Below, in pieces: positions 1-7,680 of a DNA stretch of 19,577 nt. How positions within the stretch are numbered: position 1 is the first letter of the stretch; every line of letters starts with the position of its first letter. Below the pieces are notes generated by a model. The model saw nothing but the letters and a program-made list of their open reading frames with translations, was not told the DNA's origin and ran no database searches. This stretch comes from Bacillota bacterium (lineage in GTDB: Bacteria; Bacillota; UBA4882; UBA8346). The translations under genes and the position numbers were made by a program. Location: the NCBI GenBank assembly GCA_003501365.1, contig DNPP01000466.1, positions 1-19,577 of the forward strand. Reading direction: 5' to 3'.

Positions 1-1206
1 GCAAAGAAAGTAGTATTGGCATACTCCGGAGGACTGGATACTTCAATTATCATCCCCTGGTTAAAGGAGAATTATGGTTGTGAGGTTATCGCTTATGCCG
101 CTGATGTAGGTCAGGGCGAAGAATTGGATCCGTTAGAAGAAAAAGCGATTAAAACCGGGGCTAGTAAGATTTATATTGAGGACTTAAAAACCGAATTGGT
201 CAACGACTTCATTTTTCCGATGATAAAGTCGGGGGCTATTTATGAAAACAAGTATTTAATGGGCACTTCGGTGGCCCGCCCGATTATCGCCAAAAGGCAA
301 GTGGAGATTGCAATTAAGGAAGGCGCTGACGCGGTAGCCCATGGCGCAACCGGTAAAGGCAATGATCAAGTAAGGTTTGAATTGACTTTTAAAGCTCTGA
401 AACCGGATCTCAAAATTATCGCTCCCTGGCGCGAATGGGATATCAAATCCCGCGATGAGGAGATTGATTATGCGGAGAAACGGGGTATCTCGGTACCGGT
501 AACCAAGGCCAAGCCTTATTCCATGGACCGCAATCTCTGGCATATCAGCTATGAAGGCGGGATTTTGGAAGACCCCTGGAATGAATATACTGATGATATG
601 TTCATCTACACCGTATCACCGGAAAAGGCTCCCGACAAAGCGGAAATTCTGACTATTGATTTTGAAAAGGGAATCCCGGTAGCCATCAATGGTGAGGGAT
701 ATGATCCGGTGGCATTGATCTTTAAATTAAACGAGATTGGTGGCAGAAATGGTGTAGGCCGGGTGGATATCGTAGAAAATAGGCTGGTGGGTATGAAGTC
801 CAGGGGAGTATACGAGACCCCGGGCGGAACCATTCTTTACGAAGCCCATCATGCACTGGAGACCATTACGCTGGATCGGGATACGCTGCATTTTAAACAA
901 AATATGGCCGGCCGGTACTCGGAATTGGTTTACAACGGTCAGTGGTTTACTCCCTTAAAAGAAGCCATGGATGCCTTTATCGACAACACGCAAGAACGAG
1001 TTTGCGGCTCTGTCAAACTAAAACTTTATAAGGGTAATATCATTACCATCGGCCGTAAATCACCCTACTCCCTTTACCAGGAAAAATTGGCAACCTTTGG
1101 CGCAGATGAAGTTTATAATCAAAAAGACGCGGAAGGCTTTATCAACCTGTTTGGCTTGCCCATGAAGGTGCAAGCGACTTTGGGGCAAAGCCTGAAAAAG
1201 AAATAA
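1..1206 (+). CDS. argG: Argininosuccinate synthase, 5' end just outside window
   Basis: Cytoplasmic ligase that joins citrulline and aspartate with ATP to give argininosuccinate, the penultimate step of arginine synthesis. The reading frame is open from base 1 (AKKVVLAYSGGLDTS), so the true start, probably one or a few codons earlier, lies outside the window. Visible family marks are the ATP pyrophosphatase loop SGGLDTS at the N-terminus, the YENKYLMGTSVARP segment and the HGATGKGNDQVRFE motif. The 401 visible codons match the usual length of about 400 residues, so the protein is essentially complete. An argH partner does not follow; a terminator comes directly after the gene. Identification is secure. 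Confidence 0.97.
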   Translation, partial: AKKVVLAYSGGLDTSIIIPWLKENYGCEVIAYAADVGQGEELDPLEEKAIKTGASKIYIEDLKTELVNDFIFPMIKSGAIYENKYLMGTSVARPIIAKRQVEIAIKEGADAVAHGATGKGNDQVRFELTFKALKPDLKIIAPWREWDIKSRDEEIDYAEKRGISVPVTKAKPYSMDRNLWHISYEGGILEDPWNEYTDDMFIYTVSPEKAPDKAEILTIDFEKGIPVAINGEGYDPVALIFKLNEIGGRNGVGRVDIVENRLVGMKSRGVYETPGGTILYEAHHALETITLDRDTLHFKQNMAGRYSELVYNGQWFTPLKEAMDAFIDNTQERVCGSVKLKLYKGNIITIGRKSPYSLYQEKLATFGADEVYNQKDAEGFINLFGLPMKVQATLGQSLKKK

Positions 1207-1316
1207 GCCGAGCTGATTTGAAGGTAACTATTTAATGCGTAATAAAATGAACGATTGAGTCTTTCGAATATGGAAGCATGATGTTTCTTTTATTCGGCAA
1301 TTTAAATATAAAACTA

Positions 1317-1353
1317 GGACCTACCAACGCAAATGCTGGTGGGTCCTTTTTTA
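1317..1353 (+). terminator. Rho-independent terminator of argG
   Basis: GGACCTACCA (1317-1326) pairs with TGGTGGGTCC (1337-1346) through one G-T pair around a ten-base loop, followed by TTTTTT. It ends the argG transcript and isolates it from the sensor operon. Confidence 0.9.
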
Positions 1354-1436
1354 ATTTTAGTAGAGTGAAACAACAACTGAAATATTGCTATTCCTTAGAT
1401 AGTTTCCTTCCCGAGTCCTATAGAATTTAATTTTAA

Positions 1437-1479
1437 AATAGACAATCTTTATTGAAATTACCTCGTAAACCTGTCTATT
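1437..1479. repeat. Inverted repeat AATAGACA / TGTCTATT upstream of the sensor operon
   Basis: The 1207-1570 gap (364 bases) holds the argG terminator, this pair and a promoter, and no further gene is visible. AATAGACA (1437-1444) and TGTCTATT (1472-1479) are perfect 8-base arms 27 bases apart, lying just upstream of the promoter. They could be a dyad operator, for example for autoregulation by the response regulator. An eight-base match at this distance may also be chance. Confidence 0.3.
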
Positions 1480-1485
1480 CAGATA

Positions 1486-1514
1486 TTCAATTATGGTGAT
1501 AGAAGTATTATAAT
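1486..1514 (+). promoter_or_regulatory. Likely sigma-A promoter of the sensor operon
   Basis: A perfect TATAAT (1509-1514) follows a weak -35 hexamer TTCAAT (1486-1491) at 17-base spacing, about 57 bases before the start of the kinase gene. The poor -35 would fit an activated or weakly expressed promoter. Confidence 0.5.
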
Positions 1515-1570
1515 GTAATAGTAATTTACATATTTTTAACAGGATAGGGTAATTGTTGCTGGGGTGAAAG

Positions 1571-2899
1571 ATGGCACGTCAAAGATATGTATCTGCTACC
1601 AGAAATATAATGCTTTTAATTAATTTTTTAGTCATTTTGTTTTTAACGTTTATCACCTATAAAACCATTGAATTAATATGTTGGAACTCTTCAGCCCGCG
1701 AATTTTTAGAAAAGATTAAATATGTCCCGATGGTTCCCTGGATGGTAATCGTCTGCTCACTTTTATTATTATTGGTTTTATTGGGTAGTATTCTGGTAAG
1801 GGAGCACATGCCAAGAGAATGCCAAGTCGGTTTTTATTTCTTCAGTATCGTGGATTTGGTTATCTGCATTGCCGTGATGTTCTTTCTCAATCTTAGTTAC
1901 AAGGGGATTTTGTTTCTGGCGATTGCCAATATATTGATTTATATTGAAGGAACCCGGCGAAAGTATTCATTTATCTTTATCGTCATTCTTACCTATATAT
2001 TCTTTGATTATGATATTTTTTCCATTAAAATGAACATGTTCTCCTTTAATGACTATATTCAATACTATACATCCACCCAACGGCTTTACATCTTCGGCAT
2101 CCGCAATGTGTTATTCTCTCTGAATGAAATGACTTTTATCGCATTTATGATTTTTACAATTCAAGGCCAGATTGATGAAAATACCAAGATTAAAGAGTTA
2201 TATGCCCGATTGTTTCAAACGGCTGAAGAATTGAAAGTGGTCAATGTTCAATTGCAGGATTACTCCAAAAAATCGGAACAAATGACGAAAACCCGTGAAA
2301 GAAACCGTTTAGCCCGCGAGATTCATGATACCATTGGTCATACCCTTACCGGAATTGCGACCGGGCTGGATGCTTGCGCCGAATTAATCGATCACGACCT
2401 TGAAAAAACCAAGGCCCAAATCCTGAAGATTGCTGATTTGGCCAAAAAGGGGTTGCTTGAGGTCCGGAGGTCCGTCAGTGAGTTGCGCCCGGATGCCCTG
2501 GAACGATTCACTTTGCTTGCGGCGCTCCAGAATCTCACCGATGATATCAATGAATGCACCAATACCCGAGTGATTTTAAATATTCAGGGTGACGAATTAA
2601 AGCTGAATGCCGATGAAGAAGAGATTGTCTACCGGATAGTTCAGGAGAGTATCACCAATGCCGTACGGCATGGTCAGGCCGGGAAAATCCAAGTTAAGCT
2701 ATGTTTTGAAAGCAACAGCCTTAAAATGGAGATTTCCGATGACGGGGTGGGTTGTCAATTGATTCATGAGGGCTTCGGCCTTAAGCATATCCAGGAACGG
2801 GTTGAAATGTTGGCCGGTAAGGTTGAATACAACTCAGGAATTTTGCACGGATTTACCATTCGGGTTCAAATTCCAATGCGAGGGGTGATAAAACAATGA
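1571..2899 (+). CDS. Membrane sensor histidine kinase, NarL/HisKA_3 type
   Basis: Autophosphorylating sensor kinase of a two-component system. The first ~200 residues hold about six hydrophobic segments (near 13-31, 56-75, 88-107, 113-126, 133-150 and 180-198) and no sizeable extracellular domain. A short coiled region (about 205-240) leads to the HisKA_3 box RLAREIHDTIGHTLTG with phosphoacceptor His252. The ATPase domain has the N box QESITNAVRHG (Asn363), DDGVGC (390-395) and GFGLKHIQERV (401-411). ATG at 1571 follows GGGGTG. Its stop overlaps the next start (ATGA), so kinase and regulator are translationally coupled. Because the membrane part lacks an obvious ligand domain, the signal may come through the anchored binding protein two genes downstream; that is inference. 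The ligand is unknown. Confidence 0.9.
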   Translation: MARQRYVSATRNIMLLINFLVILFLTFITYKTIELICWNSSAREFLEKIKYVPMVPWMVIVCSLLLLLVLLGSILVREHMPRECQVGFYFFSIVDLVICIAVMFFLNLSYKGILFLAIANILIYIEGTRRKYSFIFIVILTYIFFDYDIFSIKMNMFSFNDYIQYYTSTQRLYIFGIRNVLFSLNEMTFIAFMIFTIQGQIDENTKIKELYARLFQTAEELKVVNVQLQDYSKKSEQMTKTRERNRLAREIHDTIGHTLTGIATGLDACAELIDHDLEKTKAQILKIADLAKKGLLEVRRSVSELRPDALERFTLLAALQNLTDDINECTNTRVILNIQGDELKLNADEEEIVYRIVQESITNAVRHGQAGKIQVKLCFESNSLKMEISDDGVGCQLIHEGFGLKHIQERVEMLAGKVEYNSGILHGFTIRVQIPMRGVIKQ

Positions 2900-3576
2900 T
2901 TCGGGTCATGATCGCCGAGGATCAAGAGTTGATCCGCCAAAGTCTGGAGATTATGCTCAGTAATAAACCGGATTTACAAATTGTCGGGACCGCCGCCAAT
3001 GGTCTGGAAGCGGTGGAATTAGCCCAAAAACTGCAGCCGAATGTTATTTTAATGGATATCCGGATGCCGGACTTGGACGGGGTTCAATGTATCGAGATTA
3101 TTAAAGGCAGATTTCCGCAGATTAAAATCATTGTCTTAACTACTTTTGATGATGACGAATATGTTTTTAACGCGCTCAAAAACGGCGCCAGCGGTTATTT
3201 GCTGAAGGGGATATCCTTGACTGAATTGATTGACGCCATAAAAACCGTAGTGAAAGGCGGGGCCTTAATCAATCCCAATATTGCCACTAAAGTCTGTCGT
3301 TTTTTCTCCCAGATGGCCCAGGCGGATTACCGGATTAAAGTGGATGAAAATGTTATCCATGATTTGAACCAGAATGAGCTGAAGATCATCCGGATGATTG
3401 GTATTGGTCTGTCCAATAAAGAAATGACGGACAAACTTAAACTCAGTGAAGGGACAATCCGTAATTATATCAGCGACATTCTTAGCAAATTGGGTTTAAG
3501 GGATCGGACCCAAATTGCTATTTTTGCCGTTCAAACCGGGTTGACGTTGAGGAAAACCTATGAAGTGCAAGAGTGA
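2896..3576 (+). CDS. NarL/FixJ-family response regulator
   Basis: DNA-binding partner of the preceding kinase. The N-terminal receiver domain (about 1-120) has the acidic pair Glu8-Asp9, phosphoacceptor Asp54 in ILMDIRMPDLDG, Thr82-Thr83 and Lys104 in GYLLKG. The C-terminal LuxR-type helix-turn-helix (about 150-215) contains LNQNELKIIRMIGIGLSNKE and SEGTIRNYISDILSKLG. The 226-residue length is typical. ATG at 2896 lies eight bases after AGGGGTG and overlaps the kinase stop by four bases. Likely targets are the dyads near 4967-5037 in front of the ribose-type importer and perhaps those near 1437-1479; this is inferred from position only. Confidence 0.93.
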   Translation: MIRVMIAEDQELIRQSLEIMLSNKPDLQIVGTAANGLEAVELAQKLQPNVILMDIRMPDLDGVQCIEIIKGRFPQIKIIVLTTFDDDEYVFNALKNGASGYLLKGISLTELIDAIKTVVKGGALINPNIATKVCRFFSQMAQADYRIKVDENVIHDLNQNELKIIRMIGIGLSNKEMTDKLKLSEGTIRNYISDILSKLGLRDRTQIAIFAVQTGLTLRKTYEVQE

Positions 3577-4888
3577 GCGCGTAAAAAAATATATTGTTTA
3601 TAGTTCGGTTTTGAGCCTGGCGGCTGTCTTGTTGTTCATATATATTTATCACCGGATCACCCAACCGGTGGTATTAGAATTTGGAGTTTTTGCAGGCAGC
3701 AATTGGGATGTGCCGAACGGCAAAAGTTATGAAATAACCGATGAGGCGATTGCCAACTTTGAAGCGCTTCATCCGGGGGTGAAAATAAAATACCGGTGCG
3801 GCACGTTAAAAAGCGACTACTCGGAATGGCTGGCCCAAAAAATAATCCAAGGGAAAGAACCGGATGTTTTTTGCATTTTAGCCGAAGATTTTAATACCCT
3901 AAGCGCTCTTGGGATTTTGGAAAATCTCGATACTCTGATTAAAAGCGACTCGGAGTTTGATATCTCCAAGATGTATGTAAATGCGATCAAATCCGGTCAG
4001 TTTCAAGGCTCCCAATATGCGCTGCCGCGCGAAGTAGTTCCGGTGTTGATGAATGTCAATGAAACTCTGCTCCGTAAAGAAGGGATCCCTGTTCCAAAGG
4101 CCGATTGGACCTGGGATGATTTTTATAATATCTGTCGCAAGGTAACCCGAGATGTTAATGGAGACGGCATTCTCGATCAGTTTGGAGTGGTCGGATTTAA
4201 CTGGCAGGATGCAGTATACACCAACGGGCAGCAGTTGTTCGACGCCAACGGCACGAAAGCGATGTTTGATAAACCAGGGGTGTTGGAGGCCATCCGGTTT
4301 GTCAGCAAATTAAATCAATTGAACGCAAACCGCAGGGTGACCATGGATGATTTCGATGACGGTCATGTAGCTTTCAGGCCCTTTCCTTTTTCTTCCTACC
4401 TTACCTATAAGACATATCCCTACCGGCTCATTCATTATGCCCAATTCAACTGGGAATGTATTCCGCTACCCCGCGGCCCTCATGGGAAAAATGCTTCCGC
4501 ATTACATAGCTTATTGATTGGGATCAGTTCGCGAAGCAAGCATCCAAAGGAAGCTTGGGAATTCTTAAAATTCTTGACGTTTAACCGCGGGTGTCAATTG
4601 AGTGTTTTTAAGTATTCACCCGCTGTGCCGGTCTTGCGGGAAGTTACCGAATCAAAGGCTGCCGATCAGGAACTTGCCGGAGACAATCCTTATGAAGCGC
4701 TTTCCGTAGACAAAAAAGTTTTGAGCCAGGTCATCGAAGAGTCGACTGTCACCCCGCGATTTCATAAATATGAAGAGGCTATGAATATGGCGGATAAGGA
4801 GATCTTCCGTTTCATTAATGAAGATATGGATATTGAGGATGCCATGTCAAAATTGAATAACGATTTAACGAAATTTTTGCAGCAGTAA
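3560..4888 (+). CDS. Membrane-anchored family 1 extracellular solute-binding protein
   Basis: A family 1 (maltose/multiple-sugar type) binding protein of 442 residues. It starts with a basic stretch (KCKSERVKK) and one hydrophobic segment (about 11-30) ending in YIYHRI. There is neither a lipobox cysteine nor a clear signal peptidase site, so it is probably held by an uncleaved N-terminal anchor. The mature part has the usual ANFEALHPGVKI segment, PDVF, and an acidic loop DVNGDGILDQFG (198-209) resembling the calcium-type loops seen in this family. ATG at 3560 follows GAGG and overlaps the regulator by 17 bases. No family 1 permeases accompany it; the adjacent importer is ribose-type with its own binding protein. 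I infer a co-sensor role with the kinase rather than transport. The ligand is unknown. Confidence 0.8.
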   Translation: MKCKSERVKKYIVYSSVLSLAAVLLFIYIYHRITQPVVLEFGVFAGSNWDVPNGKSYEITDEAIANFEALHPGVKIKYRCGTLKSDYSEWLAQKIIQGKEPDVFCILAEDFNTLSALGILENLDTLIKSDSEFDISKMYVNAIKSGQFQGSQYALPREVVPVLMNVNETLLRKEGIPVPKADWTWDDFYNICRKVTRDVNGDGILDQFGVVGFNWQDAVYTNGQQLFDANGTKAMFDKPGVLEAIRFVSKLNQLNANRRVTMDDFDDGHVAFRPFPFSSYLTYKTYPYRLIHYAQFNWECIPLPRGPHGKNASALHSLLIGISSRSKHPKEAWEFLKFLTFNRGCQLSVFKYSPAVPVLREVTESKAADQELAGDNPYEALSVDKKVLSQVIEESTVTPRFHKYEEAMNMADKEIFRFINEDMDIEDAMSKLNNDLTKFLQQ

Positions 4889-4894
4889 TATAGG

Positions 4895-4938
4895 CGGTCC
4901 AACGAATGACCAAGGGTCAGGGAATATGGACCGTTTTA
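4895..4938 (+). terminator. Terminator of the sensor operon
   Basis: CGGTCCA (4895-4901) pairs with TGGACCG (4927-4933), enclosing an inner TGACC/GGTCA helix, followed by TTTTATT. It separates the sensor operon from the importer operon. Confidence 0.75.
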
Positions 4939-4966
4939 TTATTTACATTTTTTCCCATACGATGAT

Positions 4967-5037
4967 ATTTGTCACCTTGATGATATGACAAATGGCGCTA
5001 CTATAATTGACAAAAAACAGTACCCCATCATGACAAT
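4967..5037. promoter_or_regulatory. Phased TGACAAA repeats, candidate response-regulator operator
   Basis: ATTTGTCA (4967-4974) and TGACAAAT (4986-4993) form a perfect inverted repeat across an 11-base spacer. TGACAAA recurs at 5008-5014 and TGACAAT at 5031-5037. The three direct copies start 22 and 23 bases apart, about two helical turns, so they lie on one face of the DNA across the promoter. Position between the sensor operon and the importer makes the NarL-type regulator the likely binder; that link is inference. Confidence 0.55.
4977..5007 (+). promoter_or_regulatory. Promoter of the ribose-type importer operon
   Basis: TATAAT (5002-5007) has a weak upstream element TTGATG (4977-4982) at a long 19-base spacing. 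The sequence between and around is occupied by the TGACAAA repeats, as expected for an activator-dependent promoter. The leader to the first start codon is about 130 bases; I see no riboswitch fold in it. Confidence 0.55.
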
Positions 5038-5142
5038 GATTATGTATTAAGCTATCCCGGGTATTTTATAATAGAACCAAGGGAATCAGACGGCCGTTTG
5101 AAACACCTTGAATGAAAAGTCAATTGAAATAGGAGGGTAAAA

Positions 5143-6087
5143 ATGTTACGCAGAAAAGTATTTACAATTTCATTTATTGTAGCCTTATTGTTCTCGTTAT
5201 TTATCGGAAGCAGTTTTGCCAAGGGTAAGGTCCATCATTTTGGAGCTACCTATATGACCTTGAATAATCCGTTTTTTGTTACCTTGAATGAAGGAATCAA
5301 AAAGTTGGTTGAAAGTAAAGGAGACAAGTTAACTGCTCTTGATCCCGCGCTTGATCAGAACAAACAGATTTCTGAAATTGAAGACTTGATTTCCCAAAAA
5401 GTCGATGCCATCTTTTTAAATCCGGTGGATTGGAAAGGTGTTAAACCGGCCCTGGATGAAGCCAAGAAAGCCAATATCCCGATTATCAACGTTGATGCCC
5501 CGGTTTACGATCAAGATTTGGTGGCGTCCATTGTTGCATCTGATAACTGGAATGCCGGTATTTTATGTGCTGAAGATATGATTAAACGAGTAGGCAATAA
5601 ACCGACCAATGTTGTCATTCTTGAACATCCGACTGCGAAATCAGCCATTGACAGAACCGACAGCTTTAAGCAGGAAATTAAAAAGTATCCCAATATCAAA
5701 GTCGTGGCTGATCAATCATCCATGGGCCAACTAGAACAGGCCATGCCGGTGATGGAGAATATTTTACAAGCTCAAAAACAAATTGATGTTGTAATGTGCC
5801 TCAATGATCCTACTGCTCTCGGCGCTATTGCTGCTATGGAAAGCGCTAATCGTACTAAGGGCGTGTTGGTATACGGCGTCGACGGTTCCCCGGATGCCAA
5901 GAAAATGATTCAACAAGGTAAGTTAACCGCCACCGCTTCCCAGTTCCCGTCATTAGTTGGTAAATATGCAGCTCAGGCAGCGTATAGTATCTTAAGCGGA
6001 AAAAAGGTTGAGCATTTAATTAAAGTTCCGGTTCAGTTAATCGATAAATCGAATCTTGCCAAACATAAAGTTGATGCTTTCGAATAA
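5143..6087 (+). CDS. Ribose-type sugar-binding protein (Peripla_BP_4)
   Basis: Extracytoplasmic binding protein of a CUT2 (ribose/fructose/xylose-type) ABC importer, 314 residues as usual. A typical signal peptide (RRK, then a hydrophobic core) ends at SSFA-KG near residue 26, with no lipobox cysteine. The mature protein begins with the class I fold segment HHFGATYMTLNNPFF, then DALFLNP-like VDAIFLNPVDW, PIINVDAP and GVLVYGVDGSPDAKK. ATG at 5143 follows AGGAGGG. It is first in an operon with the ATPase and permease at 6178 and 7670, with a chemoreceptor downstream. The sugar cannot be read from sequence; a fructokinase remnant further downstream hints at fructose or a related ketose. Confidence 0.9.
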   Translation: MLRRKVFTISFIVALLFSLFIGSSFAKGKVHHFGATYMTLNNPFFVTLNEGIKKLVESKGDKLTALDPALDQNKQISEIEDLISQKVDAIFLNPVDWKGVKPALDEAKKANIPIINVDAPVYDQDLVASIVASDNWNAGILCAEDMIKRVGNKPTNVVILEHPTAKSAIDRTDSFKQEIKKYPNIKVVADQSSMGQLEQAMPVMENILQAQKQIDVVMCLNDPTALGAIAAMESANRTKGVLVYGVDGSPDAKKMIQQGKLTATASQFPSLVGKYAAQAAYSILSGKKVEHLIKVPVQLIDKSNLAKHKVDAFE

Positions 6088-6111
6088 TTTTCGTATACCA
6101 TTTCTAGATTT

Positions 6112-6143
6112 AAAGTTTTGCCCGGGCAACCGGGCAAAACTTT
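6112..6143 (+). other. GNRA-capped intercistronic hairpin
   Basis: A perfect 14-pair stem (6112-6125 with 6130-6143, core TTTTGCCCGG) is closed by the loop GCAA, a GNRA tetraloop. Only four Ts end the 3' arm, so it is a poor terminator. Such hairpins after binding-protein genes commonly protect the upstream message or terminate partially, giving more binding protein than ATPase and permease. It ends 34 bases before the ATPase start. Confidence 0.8.
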
Positions 6144-6177
6144 TAGTAGCAGGAAATGGGTAAAATGGAGGCTGAAC

Positions 6178-7680
6178 ATGCAAGAAAATATTTTAAGCAT
6201 GAGAAACATACATAAGAAGTTTCCAGGCGTCTATGCTTTGAATGGAGTAAATTTCGAATTGTGTCATGGGGAAGTCCATGCTTTATTAGGGGAGAATGGA
6301 GCGGGGAAATCGACTTTAATAAAGATCCTGGCGGGAATTTACACCGCTGATGAGGGCGAAATTTTGATTGAAGGGAAAAAGGCCAAAATAACTGATGTCT
6401 ATAGTTCCCAGGCCCACGGCATCAGCGTGATTCATCAAGAATTATGCCTTGCGCCTGCTATGACGGTAACCGATAATATTTTTTTAGGCAAAGAGTTGGC
6501 AGGTAAAGGCGGTTTTATTAATTTTGCCAAACAAAGATATCTAGCTCAAAAATTATTGGATTCATTGAAATTGGAAATCAAGGCCACCGATAAGGTGTCC
6601 AATTTAAGCGTGGCCCAGCAGCAGATGGTGGAAATTGCCAAAGCTTTATCCATTGACGCTGAAATTATTGTGATGGATGAACCGACAGCTTCCTTAACCT
6701 CAAAAGAAGTTGAGATGCTTTTTCAAACCATTAAAGAACTAAAAAAGAAAAATATTGCTATCATTTATATTTCCCACCGGCTGGAAGAACTTTTTCAAGT
6801 GTCCGACCGGGTGACCGTCCTACGTGACGGCAAGTATATCGGAACCAGAGAAACCGTCGGCACCACACGTGATGAACTGATTGCGATGATGGTCGGCAGG
6901 GAACTTAAAGATTTATATAAACGTAGTGTTCATCCGTTGGGTGAAACAGTTTTGGAAGTTAAGAATCTCAATCGTAACAATATTCTTCACAACATTAGTT
7001 TTAGCTTAAAAAAAGGGGAGATTTTAGGGATTTCGGGATTGGTTGGTTCGGGCCGCACTGAACTCGCCAGAGCTATTTTTGGCATTGACAGCTATGATTC
7101 GGGGGAAATTTTGATATCCGGTCAAAAAGTTCAAATTCACTCTGCGGCTGCAGCCATGGAAAATGGCATTGCATTAGTGCCCGAAGATCGAAAGGGACAA
7201 GGACTAGTGTTGATACAAAGTGTTTCCTATAATATCACCATCCCGATCCTTAAACAATTTATGAAATTCATCCATATAAATCGTAAGGTAGAGGAAGAGA
7301 TTACCTCCAGCTATATCGAAAAGCTTTCTATCCGTACACCATCACTCCAACAGATTGCCCAAAATCTGAGTGGGGGCAATCAACAAAAAATTGTAATCGC
7401 CAAATGGTTGGGAACTCATCCCAAGATCTTGATCATGGATGAACCGACCCGGGGAGTCGATGTCGGGGCGAAAGCGGAATTATATTCCATCATCAATATG
7501 CTGGCGGAACAGGGAGTGGGGATTATCATGATCTCCTCCGAACTGCCGGAGATCGTTAACATGAGTGATCGGGTCTTAGTGATGTTTAAAGGCCGGATCA
7601 CAGGCAGGCTCGAACGGAAAGAACTTCAACAGGAAACGGTCATGTATTATGCAACGGGAGGTATTAAAGATGCAAGCTAA
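6178..7680 (+). CDS. CUT2 sugar ABC importer, tandem ATP-binding protein
   Basis: Cytoplasmic double ATPase that powers the adjacent permease. The first domain has Walker A GENGAGKST (38-46), the signature region LSVAQQQ (143-149) and Walker B IIVMDEPT (163-170). The second domain has the degenerate P-loop GLVGSGRTE (287-295, Arg in place of Lys, as usual for this family), LSGGNQQ (397-403) and IMDEPTRGVD. The start chosen is ATG 6178, six bases after GGAGG; the frame is open upstream to 6118, but that would run through the hairpin and lacks a site. The product is 500 residues, the family's normal size. It overlaps the permease gene by 11 bases. Confidence 0.96.
   Translation: MQENILSMRNIHKKFPGVYALNGVNFELCHGEVHALLGENGAGKSTLIKILAGIYTADEGEILIEGKKAKITDVYSSQAHGISVIHQELCLAPAMTVTDNIFLGKELAGKGGFINFAKQRYLAQKLLDSLKLEIKATDKVSNLSVAQQQMVEIAKALSIDAEIIVMDEPTASLTSKEVEMLFQTIKELKKKNIAIIYISHRLEELFQVSDRVTVLRDGKYIGTRETVGTTRDELIAMMVGRELKDLYKRSVHPLGETVLEVKNLNRNNILHNISFSLKKGEILGISGLVGSGRTELARAIFGIDSYDSGEILISGQKVQIHSAAAAMENGIALVPEDRKGQGLVLIQSVSYNITIPILKQFMKFIHINRKVEEEITSSYIEKLSIRTPSLQQIAQNLSGGNQQKIVIAKWLGTHPKILIMDEPTRGVDVGAKAELYSIINMLAEQGVGIIMISSELPEIVNMSDRVLVMFKGRITGRLERKELQQETVMYYATGGIKDAS

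Noticed and set aside
256..543. Reverse-strand open frame within argG
   Set aside because: It is fully inside a strongly conserved gene, and its translation resembles no protein family.
3660..3672. CAACCGGTGG as a further LacI-type operator
   Set aside because: It lies inside the anchored binding protein gene, the palindrome is broken on the right side, and no promoter is nearby.
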